Below are positions 47,704 to 58,714 of a DNA stretch of 64,000 nucleotides, piece after piece. Location: contig NC_092579.1 in NCBI RefSeq assembly GCF_037975245.1, positions 6,945,001 to 7,009,000 on the forward strand, given 5' to 3'. The notes under the pieces are model-generated. The model made no database searches. It was given only the letters and a program-made list of their open reading frames with translations, and was not told the DNA's origin. Source of the stretch: Apostichopus japonicus. Its lineage: Eukaryota > Echinodermata > Holothuroidea > Aspidochirotida > Stichopodidae. The position numbers and the translations under genes were made by a program. The number at the start of each line of letters is the position of its first letter. Within the stretch, counting starts at the first letter, position 1.

Positions 47704-50700
47704 AGAGAGATATATATATATATATATATACTGCAATAGTGACCATCCAAGTTTGTATAATCACAGAAAAAAAATGGTGATAAAATTTTCTTTTGTTTGC
47801 TAACTGCTGAGGTGAGATACCCGTTCCGACATTTCGGCTGATATGTAGAACTGCAAATAAAACATTGCCTTGAACATGCAACAAGTGGCAAATGGTGTTT
47901 TTAAGTACAAACAGATGCTTTCAGCTTTAATTTTCTATCAGGGCTGCCCAAAGAAAACAGTTTATCCTATAATCTAAGTGAAAATACAACCCCACTTTCC
48001 TTGTGTTTATATATTTCTCTTTAATACAATGTCTTCTACAAATGTAGCAGAAATGACATCATATTCTGGGTTTTAAGCAGTTTGTTTCATCTTTACTCAC
48101 TTTCTGAGTCCTGCCAAGATAACAAACTGTCCCGTTGGAGACCAAAATACAGAGTTTGCTTGCTTCTTCTCCATTGTTTCTGCGATAAGAGGATGGAAAC
48201 AACACGTTGAGTTCAATAAAAAGATTGTTGGAAACAAAAACTGTATAATCACATAAAGGACCATAATGAGACAAATACTACGAAGGCTCTATCATGATAT
48301 GATGTTGATTATTGTTGCCCCATTCCCTTCCTTTCTCAACATAAAATTAACATAATGCAAGTACACGTTCTTTGACGATTCTCGACTGCAACAGAAACGG
48401 AAGCGCATGGATTGATCAAATATGTGCAATGGATTGATCAAATATATGCAACGGGAAATGTTACAATTTTACTACTACTCAGGTAACCTCAACAGTCGCC
48501 CTCTCTAGCATTCGCAAATTTACAATTAAATGTTTGAAATTGAGACCCATCATCAATAAACCAGTGTGTTCGTACAATTTGCACATGGGAATTTTTCTTT
48601 TCTTGATGTGCTGCAGTTCATCAGGTACATGTTCAACAAGGGTGACATAGCCAGTGAAAAGAGTTGAAAAGCAAATGGACTTTTGACTTCCTACATCACT
48701 TTCCAAAAGCTGAATGCTTGAGTTAAATGCTTGAGTTAAATCATCAAGCCTTTGAAGCTAGATTTGCATAACCTATACTCACTAAGGAGTTCGATGTTAG
48801 CTTTGGTCTTGATATTGTAGAAGCTGGCAGAAACCCTTGGAGGTTCCCCGTGCAAGACACAAAACTTGGACCCGACTGGTTCCCAGGCAAATGCGATGAT
48901 ACCTTCCTTCAATTCCACAGAGTCAACTGGAAACAGTTTCTCACGGATACGGAAGATTTCAAAGTTACAAGACTGCACCTGAAAGGCAACGTATACAAAA
49001 ATTTTGATTAATATTTCATCTTTGTAATAAAACAGAAACAAAGTTGTTTAGTTTCTCTCATTTTGAATTCAAGTACAGCATTTTGAGGGTTCGGTGGGAA
49101 CATGGTAATAAGTGTTCTTGATAATTTAATTGAAAATCATTGACGCTGACCCTAACCAGATTCACAAATATCTTGGGACTCTCCATCCAACCCAGGTAAA
49201 AAATATCAACCCTAAATGGACCTTCAGATTTGTAAATGTCCAACTAATCTTCACATTGGTAAAATTTGAACCTGTCTGTGATTTATGATGGGACCATAAA
49301 TTGTCATTTTGGTCCCTGTCACATTTGTGCTTCCTTCACACATCCATCAATGCTCTGTTCATTGGACTACTGATGTAACCACACCCTTCTCCATTCCCCT
49401 CTACCACAAACTTCCTTATTTTATTCAGTAACCTTTGTGCTTCCTTCACACATCCATCAATGCTCTGTTCATTGGACTACTGATGTACTCACACCCCTCC
49501 CGTCCAGTTCTACCAAACTTCCTTAATTTATTCAGTTACCTTTGTGCTTCCTTCACACATCCATCAATGCTCTGTTCATTGTACTACTGATGTAACCACA
49601 CCCTTCCCCATTCCCCTCTACCACAAACTTCCTTATTTTATTCAGTTACCTTAGTGCTTCCTTCACACATCCACCAATGCTCTGTTCATTGTACTACTGA
49701 TGTAACCACACCCTTCCCATTCAGTTCTACCAAACTTCCTTAATTTATTCAGTTACCTTTGTGCTTCCTTCACACATCCATCAATGCTCTGTTCATTGGA
49801 CTACTGATGTACTCACACCCTTCCCATTCAGTTCTACCAAACTTCCTTAATTTATTCAGTTACCTTTGTGCTTCCTTCACACATCCACCAATGCTCTGTT
49901 CATTGTACTACTGATGTAACCACACCCTTCCCCATTCCCCTCTACCACAAATTTCCTTATTTTATTCAGTTACCTTTGTGCTTCCTTCACACATCCACCA
50001 ATGCTCTGTTCATTGTACTACTGATGTAACCACACCCTTCCCCATTCCCCTCTACCACAAACTTCCTTATTTTATTCAGTTACCTTTGTGCTTCCTTCAC
50101 ACATCCACCAATGCTCTGCTCACTGTACTACTGATGTACCCACACCCTACCCTGTTCCCCTCTACCATCAACTTACCTTTTTGCTCTTTGTGACCCTGTC
50201 CACCTTCACACATCCACCAATGCTCTGTTCATTGTACTACCGATGTACCCACACCCTTCCCTGTTCCCCTCCACCATCAACTTACCTTTTTGCCCTTTGT
50301 GACCCTGTCCACCTTCACACATCCACCAATGCTCTGTTCATTGTACTACTGATGTAACCACACCCTTCCCCATTCCCCTCTACCACAAACTTCCTTATTT
50401 TATTCAGTTACCTTTGTGCTTCCTTCACACATCCACCAATGCTCTGCTCACTGTACTACTGATGTACCCACACCCTACCCTGTTCCCCTCTACCATCAAC
50501 TTACCTTTTTGCTCTTTGTGACCCTGTCCACCTTCACACATCCACCAATGCTCTGTTCATTGTACTACCGATGTACCCACACCCTTCCCTGTTCCCCTCC
50601 ACCATCAACTTACCTTTTTGCCCTTTGTGACCCTGTCCACCTTCACACATCCACCAATGCTCTGTTCTTTGTACTACCGATGTACCCACACCCTTCCCTG

Positions 50701-51404
50701 TTCCCCTCTACCATCAACTTACCTTTTTGCTCTTTGTGACCCTGTCCACCTTCACACATAAGTAATCTCCCTGCGTCTGCCAGTGCATCTTGCAGTCTCC
50801 CACATTGAAGAGGTTCTTAACCCTCAACTCCTTCCTGGAGGGAATCTCAAGGAGGGTGACCCTCGCGGGACTGTCCTTGGCTTCAGGGGTCCAGTAGGCC
50901 AAGATGTTCTCTGAGGGGGACCAGCCAAAGTCCCTGGAAGAGCACAGAATCAAACAAGATTGGTTAAATGCTTTAGGAAAGGCCAGGTTTGGAGTGATTA
51001 TAAGCTGAGTTTGCAGATAAAGATCTTACTGAATATTTACTTCATGGCGAGAGGCGAATACTACAAGGAAGTGTTAGCTAGGAGTGTTAGCTCAGTGTTA
51101 AGGAGTGTTAGCTCAGTGTTAAGGAGTGTTAGCTCAGTGGTTAATGCTGGTGCCTTTCAATCATAAGGTCCCCGGTTTGAATCACTCCCAGATTAATGCA
51201 TGTCGTCCAGTTACAGAGTTGTTGACAATTAACAATTCATAATCATGGACGTTAAATATGAATGTAAGAGACTGACTTTGGTCAGCTTGCAGCTTTTATA
51301 AGCCAATGAGGCTTCTTCGCTAGTTCCTGCTTGCAGGCGGATCTAAATTACATACATACACACATACATACATACACACATACATACATACATACATACA
51401 TACA

Positions 51405-51438
<34 letters not shown>

Positions 51439-54400
51439 CATACATACAACTCGAAAGGAAACAACCCAAACAGACGTTATGACACTTACTTGATTCCCGG
51501 AATTTTTAAGCTCTTCTTCTCCAAGAGACCACAAGAAGGTGTTTCATAAATGCTGAGGAGGTCGGAGGATAACCTTGCAAAGAACTTGCCGTCTGGACTC
51601 CATCTGTGAGAAAGGGAAAGTACTTGCTGGTGATCGTCCTCAAACATTTTAATACAGTACGAGCTCAAATCCCCAGGGGCCAATGATGGGGTACATCTGG
51701 TAGGATCTAAGGTACATGCACTCTATAATTCCTGAAAATTCATAGCACTCTTTGCACAGTTAAAAGTTTTATCAGGTGTACTTACTAACCTAGTGTGCTA
51801 GGAAAATATTTAACCCTGTAGTCTGAGATGACCAAATTTCTGTTGGGACAACCAAAATCAGCTTTGGAGGACGTCTGGCTGACAACTAGTTAAAATTCAG
51901 ATTGAATTGTAAAGTGAATACCTCGAAATAAGTAAAATGATAAATTAGTATCATACCCAAACCTGGTGTTCTATTCACCAAACCTTCACATCTCATCTAA
52001 TGTGTACATATTGATCATTCTTATATTGCTACCTGTACCTTTTTTTCTAGACAATCAAATTTGCTGTTCGGACAACTGAGAAATAAGGCAGGGCTGTCCA
52101 TTGGGACAACCAGCAAAAGATCCTTCAAAGTTTGACCTGTAGTGGTAGTCAGCCATTACTTTTTAGAGGCCCTTAGCAACCAATAAGGTGAAGTTATGTA
52201 AAAGTTCTCAAATATATATGGCTTGGGATAATCAACTTCTTACCTGGCACAATGTGACTTGGAGGCCAAACAAACAAACAAACAATTCTCTTGATGAACA
52301 AACATTTCTAATGTACAATTACGTCAAGGGTTCCTTAAAGTTTTGATTACGATAATTACAGGCGATTAGAAAAAATTGTTGAAGAGAGGCAAGCAGCACT
52401 TTGCATCTGTCCTCTTTAATGATAAATATCTACCAGTTTTAACCTACAACCACATGATGAACAAAATTAAAAGCAGCCTTTACATTTGGTTAACCAATTT
52501 ACCAAATCTACAGTAAGCTCATTTTTTCCAGAAATTTTTGCTTTAACTCCAAACTCATGTTACATTCCATACATAAGGATTAACTTACTTGAATATTGGC
52601 CACTGGCATGCCGTCTCGCAATGGAAAGCTCTCTTCTTGTATCCCGTCCGTGTATCCCAGACAATGATGGCCAGAGGTTCCTCATTCACGCCTAAGACAG
52701 GACTAAAACTCACCATATATCTGTTAACAGGATGTGAAATCAAAGCCATCTTCAATATCAAAGTCTGATTATACAAGTTTTGGCATGGTAGCATTACACA
52801 GATGTGGATTCAAGTATCGGTGATTCTAGAAATGATTTACAAGTAAGTCCTTGCACACACTGACCATTCTAGCTGTTAATTTTGATGTTTAAATATCCTG
52901 TGACATAGTATTGTAAACCCACTGTTAATATATAAACTACTGTTAATGTACAAACTATATGACAAAACAATACTCCATGGTGTCTATATGTGTCATAGTA
53001 TTGTAAACCTACTGTTAATGTACAAACTATACTTGAACTTACCTCTCACAAGGTGAAAAGTCTATAAGTTGAACTCCAGGATGCGCAAATCGTTTGATCT
53101 GTACAAACTTCTCGCCACCCCAGAGGGCTATACCCTTCTGATGCATCGTGGCTAGAAAACTTCCTAAAGGCGACCATCGAACAAATGTTTCCGTCCATCG
53201 CTGGAAGGTGAACATGAAAAAAAAAGAAAAAGGAAAAGGTATAAAATCTTGGCGAAAGTTATTTCTTGCAGGAGGCAAGAAAGACATAGTAAAAGCTCTC
53301 AGTACTTCAAATGTGACATGACTAAGTTGCCCAAGTCAACACTAGCTACATTATTATCCCCTGGTTACATAGTACTATGTTAGAAATGCAGTGCAGTGGT
53401 GAGGTGCGGAGTCTTTCATGGATTTGGTATTTCTGGTTTGTGAACTTGGGAAAAGGGGTTTGTTTCTTTTCTTCACTTGGTTTCGAAACAACTTTGTTCG
53501 TCATGGCTGCACTGCAGTGATGTCAAATGGGGTGCCTTTGCCTACCTCAGTATTTGAGAAAATGGTCAGATGCTGGGGCATACACTTTCGTCCGTCGGAT
53601 GGGGACATTAAATGGCGGCCCCGGGAGCATGAATGGGAGTGAATTCACACCCCTTCCTCATTATCCTCTGGAAACTTATCGAAAAGAGAAGGTTTGAAAT
53701 AAGCCGGTGTTCATCCACGATCTAACATGGAAAAGGTTCTCAAATAAGCTACTGTAAAGCTTCCTGATCCTTGGGTCTCTAAAACTAAACTTAAACTAAA
53801 ACTTAGAAGCATCACAATGAACAGCATCACCTAAGACAGTTAAATAGTCAGTTAAGTCAGTCGTTTGAGGAAGAGAGAAGTTGAATCTAACAAGACTGAC
53901 CTTACGAGCCTCCACCAGCACTCCTTCACTCGGCGTGTTCTTAAAGATGGCGGTCGTTTCTCCTCCATCGTAAATTACACTGTACTGATCATGACAATCT
54001 GGATCCATAAGCCATGTTTTCAGATTACCCTGTATAAAATTAAAAATTTGTGAAAAAGTGAAATAATGCATCAAAACAAAATCCGGACAATTTTTAATTT
54101 TTCCCAAGGGCTTTCCACTATAAACAGAGCATTGTAAGTCTTGGCTGTACTGCAATAGGCAATAAAATTTTGCTTAGCACATTAAACAACCCTTTGCATT
54201 CTGTGCATACATAGGCTCTTCAAATATTTACTCCGACGGAGAACACATAAACTTACATGATCAACAAATGACTGTTTTTCTGGTGGCTGCCAATCATCTG
54301 GTATATCTCCATAACTGTAAAGAAAAGGATATGAAACTTTTAACACATTTGCTAAAACAATTACAAAATACAGAAAGATTCAAGCTTATATTGCCTGAAA

Positions 54401-57400
54401 TAATGATAAAACATTTCCAATCTACTATGTACAACGTTCATAAATCCGTAATCACTTTGTACATGAAAGAAATACTAATTCATTTGCATAAATTGCACAG
54501 ATGAAGATAAAACTACAAGAAAATCAAAAAATCTTCTCACTTCTCAAAATCTGAAAAGACATTGACAGCGAATGTGTGACTCTTGTCCAGTTTGTAACCA
54601 GTCATATTCTTCGCAGCTTTGAAAGCATTTTCAATCGTGTCATACTCCAAGAAGATAAAGCTGCAGGAGAAAGGGAAATCGGAATTTTACTGCTATTATT
54701 TTAATAACTCAACGGTTTCCACCTAAGACATAAGATACGCAGAGGGTGGAAGTGTATTCAGGATATTATGATAGGACCTACCAAGGCAATGCCTTGACAG
54801 CATTCTATGGATTGTCTGAGAAATGTTACACACTTCGTAGTCATGGGAACAACTCAAAGCACTTCAACATGTAAACCATTGAACGTTATGAATTAAAAAT
54901 AAAATCTTCGTCCACTTTTGGATTCTTGTAGGGTCATAGCTTTACATATAGATGATACGGTTCGGTAAACGTCACTCCAAAATTTGATATTACAATGATT
55001 ATGATTTATTTAATTAGAAATTTCATCGGAAAATTGAAAAAGTTAATAAACATCACCAGACACTGGGTCATCAAAACCTTTTACCATCAAAATAGAAAAG
55101 GTGCATACAATCCCTACAAAAGGAATTGACTTTAGAGTACAAATGAAACACGTTGTGTGGAAATGTGGTCAATGATCTGACCAGAGAGAAGTTTCTCACA
55201 TTTTACACATATGTACATACTGTGGAGGTCTATTAAAGGACTTACACATTGTTTCCAACAAGTGCATATGATTATCCACTTACCCTTTAGTTTTTCCATT
55301 TTCTTCTGGATAAAATTCTGTGATTATTTCGCCATACTTTGAGAAAATTTTCCTGATGACATTCTTTAGTTTTGATACCCTCTCCTGTCCTACTTGCGGT
55401 ATATTATCAACTACTACCACCGAGTCAATGCCCACTGCTTCCGATGGCTTCTGCTTCAGCAAGTCTCCCAGTAGTTCTGTTCATGAAAGGAAAAGAGATA
55501 AGCTGGTACTATTTTCACTGAATATAAATAGGAAAACTGGAAAAATATCATACTTACAGTATATCCTCTTTCAACAACAAGGTTTAGAAATGAGTTAAAT
55601 GTAATATTCCACATTACTGTTCTACATAACTTGAGAAATGCCTGCTGAGCAGAGCTAATATCTCCCAAATTACAAATTAGTATTCCAATGACTAAACTGC
55701 ATTATTCAATTACTTGCAAAGTTACTCTCCCCTGTGTAGATATAACAAAGTCTGTGGTTTAGGATTTCATTTGTGCAATCAAATATCATAATGTTAGGCC
55801 TTGTTGTCCCATAGAGTAAGTACGTTTTGACAACAAGGGATCATGTACAGTAAGAAGATGTACTTGAATTATTTCTGAGACTATAACCTAATATTTGAAT
55901 CATTGTTTTGATTAGAAAATGTTATGAGTTGAGACAATCTAGGAATTGTGTGGGAAGCTAACATCTCTGGTACTGAAGAAAAATTTTCATCTCAAGAGTA
56001 GGCCTGTTTGTTCTCTCCCCATTGAGAGTTCTTAATGTAAAATGTGCATTCGTACCTCAGTAGTTATTGGAAACTCTTTTTGCGGTCACTTTGACCACAT
56101 GCTTCAGTCATATTTTATTAGGTGCAACGTTCGTGTATAAATTACTGTACTTCAGGCATCATCAAAAGTAGCCATTGAAGATATTTTTTAATCCACATTG
56201 TGTAAAAGTTATTAACATAGGCCTACTGTAATTTTTGTGGAGCTGGTTGTTTCCAAACACTGTAATGCGCCCAGGGCCGGGTAAATGTTAGATCAGGTTT
56301 TGAGGATTTGCGCATGAGTAGTTGATGTGCTCAGGAATATTTGAGAGCCGGGTGGATGTGGTATTGTGATCCATATCCAGTGGGAGGGGTCACAGGGGCA
56401 GGGCTGGAAAACCTTGCGAAACTTCTGAACCAGGTTCGCGGGAAATCCGCGATGCTCGCGGGAAATCCAGCCTGGCTGGAGAAAAAAAAATCAGGGGAAA
56501 AAAACGAAAAAAAAAAACGGGACGAAACTTAAAAAAAAAACACGAAGGAGCAAAAAAGTACATCTGTAAAAACAATAAGGAAAATTTCAGAAGAAAAGTT
56601 TCAGAAACAAAAGAAAAATGTCCAGAGAGCGTGCTTGCAATTTTAGTCACAATAGCCTATAACGAGTAATGATGTGTCCCCAACCCACTCACAAAGGGAA
56701 ATGTCACACGGACACACACGGCCCAGCGCGGGAAGGTTGCTGTAATAAATCAGCCTCGTGGGAAATGTTTTGGACAATATTGCCATTCCACATTTTGTTA
56801 TACTTATATTGTATGTTAGTAGGTCAGCGTTTTCTTTCGTATGAATTTGACTTCAATTCAGTGTTCCCTCTAAGGTGCGGGATTCCCTTCAACTGACTCA
56901 GTAATCCCGCATAGAAACATTTGTTTGTTGGAAATCCCCGCATCGTTTTCTTGCATTCGCGATAAGTTTATACTCAATGCACAACGTATTCACTTGACTG
57001 TAAAAAAAGTCCAAAAATCAGTAGAGAAATTACCAATTGTGTACGAAAAGTAAGTTGGTACACCTTTCAAATTTTACGAAAGATCCAGCAAAACACTTTC
57101 GAAAAATTCACGCGAAACTGGCATATCGTGCTAAATGCAACTAACGTCATGTAAACAAGGCTCTAGTACACCCATTTATGAATAAACCGTAAGACCACAT
57201 CTGGTGTTAAGCGGGGGTATTTTCTAGAATTTCAAAAAATACGGAAAAAATAATATCCTACCATAGTTAAATGCATAGCAAATAGCCTAACCACCTCGTC
57301 GGTTACGGATCTCACGTCACTACAAAAACACAACTAATTGTATTTTGTGAACTTGACGTTTTCTACAAGAACATTGAAATAATATTAAGCATTTAGTTAA

Positions 57401-58714
57401 TCATTCCAAGTGGCCTAAAACATATTTTATTACAAGGCTTACTTTCATAAAGATGGCCATAGCTAGTGGGGCCTCAATGTGCTGCGTGTATCATGGGGAA
57501 TACTCCATGAAACGTTTCTTGGAAACGTGCCAAAAATGTTAACAAACATGTGTAAGACGGGGATGAGCGCGCAGTTGTTTGGTATGGTACCTGGGAAAAT
57601 TCGCAGCACATGTACTGTACAGAAAGTAGCCTACCGTAGTATATAAGTAGCCCTCTTAAACTGTACTGCAGTTGTAAACTGATGTACGTGTAGTGTGCGC
57701 TATTCATTGTTAGGCAGTCTATAAACGGGGCTTTGCCGAACGTTGTTTGTTTCATAATATCGGTAGTTCTGTAAGTTAAACTTTTTAAAGATTGTAAGGC
57801 AGATTAAATCTTTTTTTTTATTTTATAACATAATATAGCTACGCTAACTTGTCATTTTCAAATTTTCATCAGCTTCGTGACAATTTAAATTCAAAAAGTT
57901 GTCAGTATATTGCATCCTCAACTGCGATTTTTTTTATCGCCAGACACGCAAAAATACCAACATTTTCCGGGGTCTTTGCCCCCTGAACCCCACAAGGGGT
58001 TCCACCCCTTGACCCCACCAGGGCCCTAGGGCGGGCCCCTGGACCTCACGCCTTTATGCTCGCACGCTACGCATGCTCGGCGTGTTCGCTGCGCGAACAC
58101 CGGCGGGAAATCGGAAGTGTGTTCACGGGAAATTGAACAAGGTTTTCCAACCCTGCTCAGGGGTGGGGATTGCTTCTCTCCTTTGGACAATTTTTGCAAA
58201 TGAAGTAGCCTATGCTTAGGCCTAGATGGCAATGGTGCCTTTTTCCTATCTTGATGCTTACTTCTGTGCCAAGTATTTACCCATATTTTGGTAATGGTAA
58301 GATTTGTTACATCAATCATTCAAAAAGTCCCGGCGTAAATGTTTAAAATACTGTTTGTGCTGGGCGGATTCAGAACTGCCGAGCGCACATCCCTTCACTT
58401 GGCCTAGCCTATGTCTAACACTTAACAGCACTACAGTATTCAACACTAATCTGTAGGTTGTATTACATATCCTAACTTAGGCCTTACGTTAAAGCCTAAC
58501 AAATATATGCACAGCTGGAATCATGTACATGAATCCAAAATTAAATTCCATGCTCACCGTCATCTGTAACATCGTCAATAAAATCTTCTGCATCACTAAA
58601 ATTTGGCTCTTCTTCGTCCATTCCATTTTCAAGAGGTCTGTCGTCGGTACCCTCGCTATTTCGATCCAAATGTTTCTTCCTTACTGGAGCTTGCTCCCAC
58701 TCGCCTTCAGCCAT
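43410..58714 (-). CDS. EIF3B: Eukaryotic translation initiation factor 3 subunit b, complete, 16 exons
   Basis: Exons in transcript order: 58714-58558, 55476-55284, 54660-54541, 54314-54257, 54029-53901, 53200-53043, 52720-52589, 51603-51490, 50933-50723, 48978-48783, 48179-48101, 47288-47150, 45789-45664, 44821-44744, 43967-43859 and 43522-43410. Phases agree at all 15 GT-AG junctions and give 703 aa. eIF3b is a core scaffold subunit of eIF3 that helps hold the complex on the 40S ribosome. Residues 1-52 are acidic ([11 protein letters not shown]). An RRM at about 68-150 has RNP2 VVVVDN and RNP1 KGFIFLEY. The WD40-type propeller covers about 190-560 ([38 protein letters not shown] after it). 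The C-terminal tail of 140 residues is helical, then acidic ([12 protein letters not shown]). Human eIF3b is longer (814 aa) mainly in its low-complexity N-terminus. ATG 58714 is supported by the match to the acidic FSDxEDFxDDV block that precedes the RRM. Confidence 0.97.
43859..43967 (-). CDS. EIF3B: EIF3B exon 15
   Basis: Encodes [20 protein letters not shown], then [16 protein letters not shown]. Helical, charged segment of the C-terminal tail. Confidence 0.94.
44744..44821 (-). CDS. EIF3B: EIF3B exon 14
   Basis: Encodes [20 protein letters not shown] then LTKASK; matches the KKDLKKYSKIFEQKDR region of human eIF3b. Confidence 0.94.
44880..45430. repeat. 25-bp degenerate minisatellite in EIF3B intron 13
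   Basis: Unit about 25 bp, 'ctatgctatgttactcatta' plus 'cacat' with many substitutions, about 20 copies. No splice site copy recognised in it. Confidence 0.85.
45664..45789 (-). CDS. EIF3B: EIF3B exon 13
   Basis: Encodes [20 protein letters not shown], then [22 protein letters not shown]. The WNFQG and LLWRPRP blocks close the propeller. Confidence 0.96.
45790..47149 (-). other. EIF3B intron 12
   Basis: No exon seen. Contains four copies of a 20-bp tandem repeat, 'ttgatccctatgatgtacac', at 46859-46940 and a duplicated 'aggctaacaccaatacaccta' segment near 46360 and 46452. Confidence 0.6.
47150..47288 (-). CDS. EIF3B: EIF3B exon 12
   Basis: Encodes [20 protein letters not shown], then [20 protein letters not shown] and SWWSHK. 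DVEWDPxGRYV is a propeller signature of eIF3b. Confidence 0.96.
47620..47735. repeat. AT/AG microsatellite
   Basis: Alternating TA with short AG interruptions in EIF3B intron 11. Apparent Ile-Tyr repeat peptides from this tract are artefacts. Confidence 0.9.
48101..48179 (-). CDS. EIF3B: EIF3B exon 11
   Basis: Acceptor cgcag|aaa. Encodes [20 protein letters not shown] then ILAGLR. FWSPxGQFV-LAGL matches human eIF3b. Confidence 0.94.
48783..48978 (-). CDS. EIF3B: EIF3B exon 10
   Basis: Acceptor tttcag|gtg and donor ctta|gtgagt. Encodes [40 protein letters not shown] and [25 protein letters not shown]. Confidence 0.95.
49318..50760 (-). repeat. 109-bp tandem array repeating an EIF3B exon end and 5' splice site
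   Basis: About 13 units of roughly 109 bp fill most of intron 9. Four units keep a copy of the last 38 or so exonic bases plus the donor (read on the minus strand, …aaaaag|gtaagttga). Their exon-edge equivalents are at 50177, 50286, 50505 and 50614. The genuine edge is 50723. The spacings are 109, 219, 109 and 109. Other units have a diverged 'cttccttcacacatcc' version. Confidence 0.93.
50723..50933 (-). CDS. EIF3B: EIF3B exon 9
   Basis: Acceptor cttccag|gga and donor aaaaag|gtaagt. Encodes [60 protein letters not shown] and [10 protein letters not shown]. Its 3' end is the source of the adjacent array. Confidence 0.96.
51081..51190 (+). repeat. tRNA-like SINE head with triplicated A-box
   Basis: 51123-51190 has GGAGTG/CACTCC as acceptor stem, the A box TTAGCTCAGTGGTTAATGC and the B box GGTTTGAATC. 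The first 21 bp, 'ggagtgttagctcagtgtta' plus one base, are repeated in tandem at 51081 and 51102 before the full copy. In EIF3B intron 8, antisense to the gene. Confidence 0.7.
51348..51450. repeat. CATA tetranucleotide microsatellite
   Basis: About 25 near-perfect CATA units with a few CACA variants, some 40 bp from EIF3B exon 8. Confidence 0.95.
51490..51603 (-). CDS. EIF3B: EIF3B exon 8
   Basis: Acceptor tcacag|atg and donor tcaa|gtaagt. Encodes [20 protein letters not shown], then [17 protein letters not shown]. Confidence 0.96.
52589..52720 (-). CDS. EIF3B: EIF3B exon 7
   Basis: Acceptor ttaacag|ata and donor ttcaa|gtaagt. Encodes [20 protein letters not shown], then [23 protein letters not shown]. 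Confidence 0.96.
53043..53200 (-). CDS. EIF3B: EIF3B exon 6
   Basis: Acceptor ttccag|cga and donor gagag|gtaagt. Encodes [40 protein letters not shown] and [12 protein letters not shown], the best conserved part of the protein. Confidence 0.97.
53901..54029 (-). CDS. EIF3B: EIF3B exon 5
   Basis: Acceptor atacag|ggt and donor cgtaag|gtcagt. Encodes [20 protein letters not shown], then [23 protein letters not shown]. Confidence 0.95.
54257..54314 (-). CDS. EIF3B: EIF3B exon 4
   Basis: Acceptor tttacag|tta and donor gatcat|gtaagt. Encodes [20 protein letters not shown], the linker between the RRM and propeller. Confidence 0.93.
54541..54660 (-). CDS. EIF3B: EIF3B exon 3 (RRM, RNP1)
   Basis: Acceptor ctgcag|ctt and donor gagaa|gtgaga. 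Encodes [20 protein letters not shown], then [19 protein letters not shown]. Confidence 0.95.
55284..55476 (-). CDS. EIF3B: EIF3B exon 2 (RRM, RNP2)
   Basis: Acceptor gaacag|aac and donor aaagg|gtaagt. Encodes [40 protein letters not shown] and [20 protein letters not shown]. Confidence 0.96.
56399..58155. mobile_element. hAT-like element (element E) in EIF3B intron 1
   Basis: Terminal inverted repeats CAGGGCTGGAAAACCTTG (left) and CAAGGTTTTCCAACCCTG (right) differ at one base. The flanks CACAGGGG (56391-56398) and CTCAGGGG (58156-58163) match in 7 of 8 bases. At 1.76 kb it is the longest element here, but no transposase frame was recognised. A second hAT-type tip, CAGTGTTCCCTCTAAGG, starts at 56859 and may mark a nested, truncated element. 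Confidence 0.83.
58558..58714 (-). CDS. EIF3B: EIF3B exon 1 (start)
   Basis: ATG at 58712-58714 (minus strand) in context aaaATGg. Encodes [20 protein letters not shown], then a Glu/Asp-rich block ending [14 protein letters not shown] and donor g|gtgagc. Confidence 0.93.

Noticed and set aside
49978-50739. Plus-strand frames with repeated 'HIHQCS' peptides
   Set aside because: They arise from the 109-bp array, antisense to EIF3B.
53401-53645. 74-codon plus-strand frame in EIF3B intron 5
   Set aside because: No motif or splice support; the GC-rich end looks like dispersed repeat sequence.
56859-56876. Complete second hAT element starting CAGTGTTCCCTCTAAGG
   Set aside because: No matching right tip or target duplication found before 58155, so only a possible fragment is mentioned.
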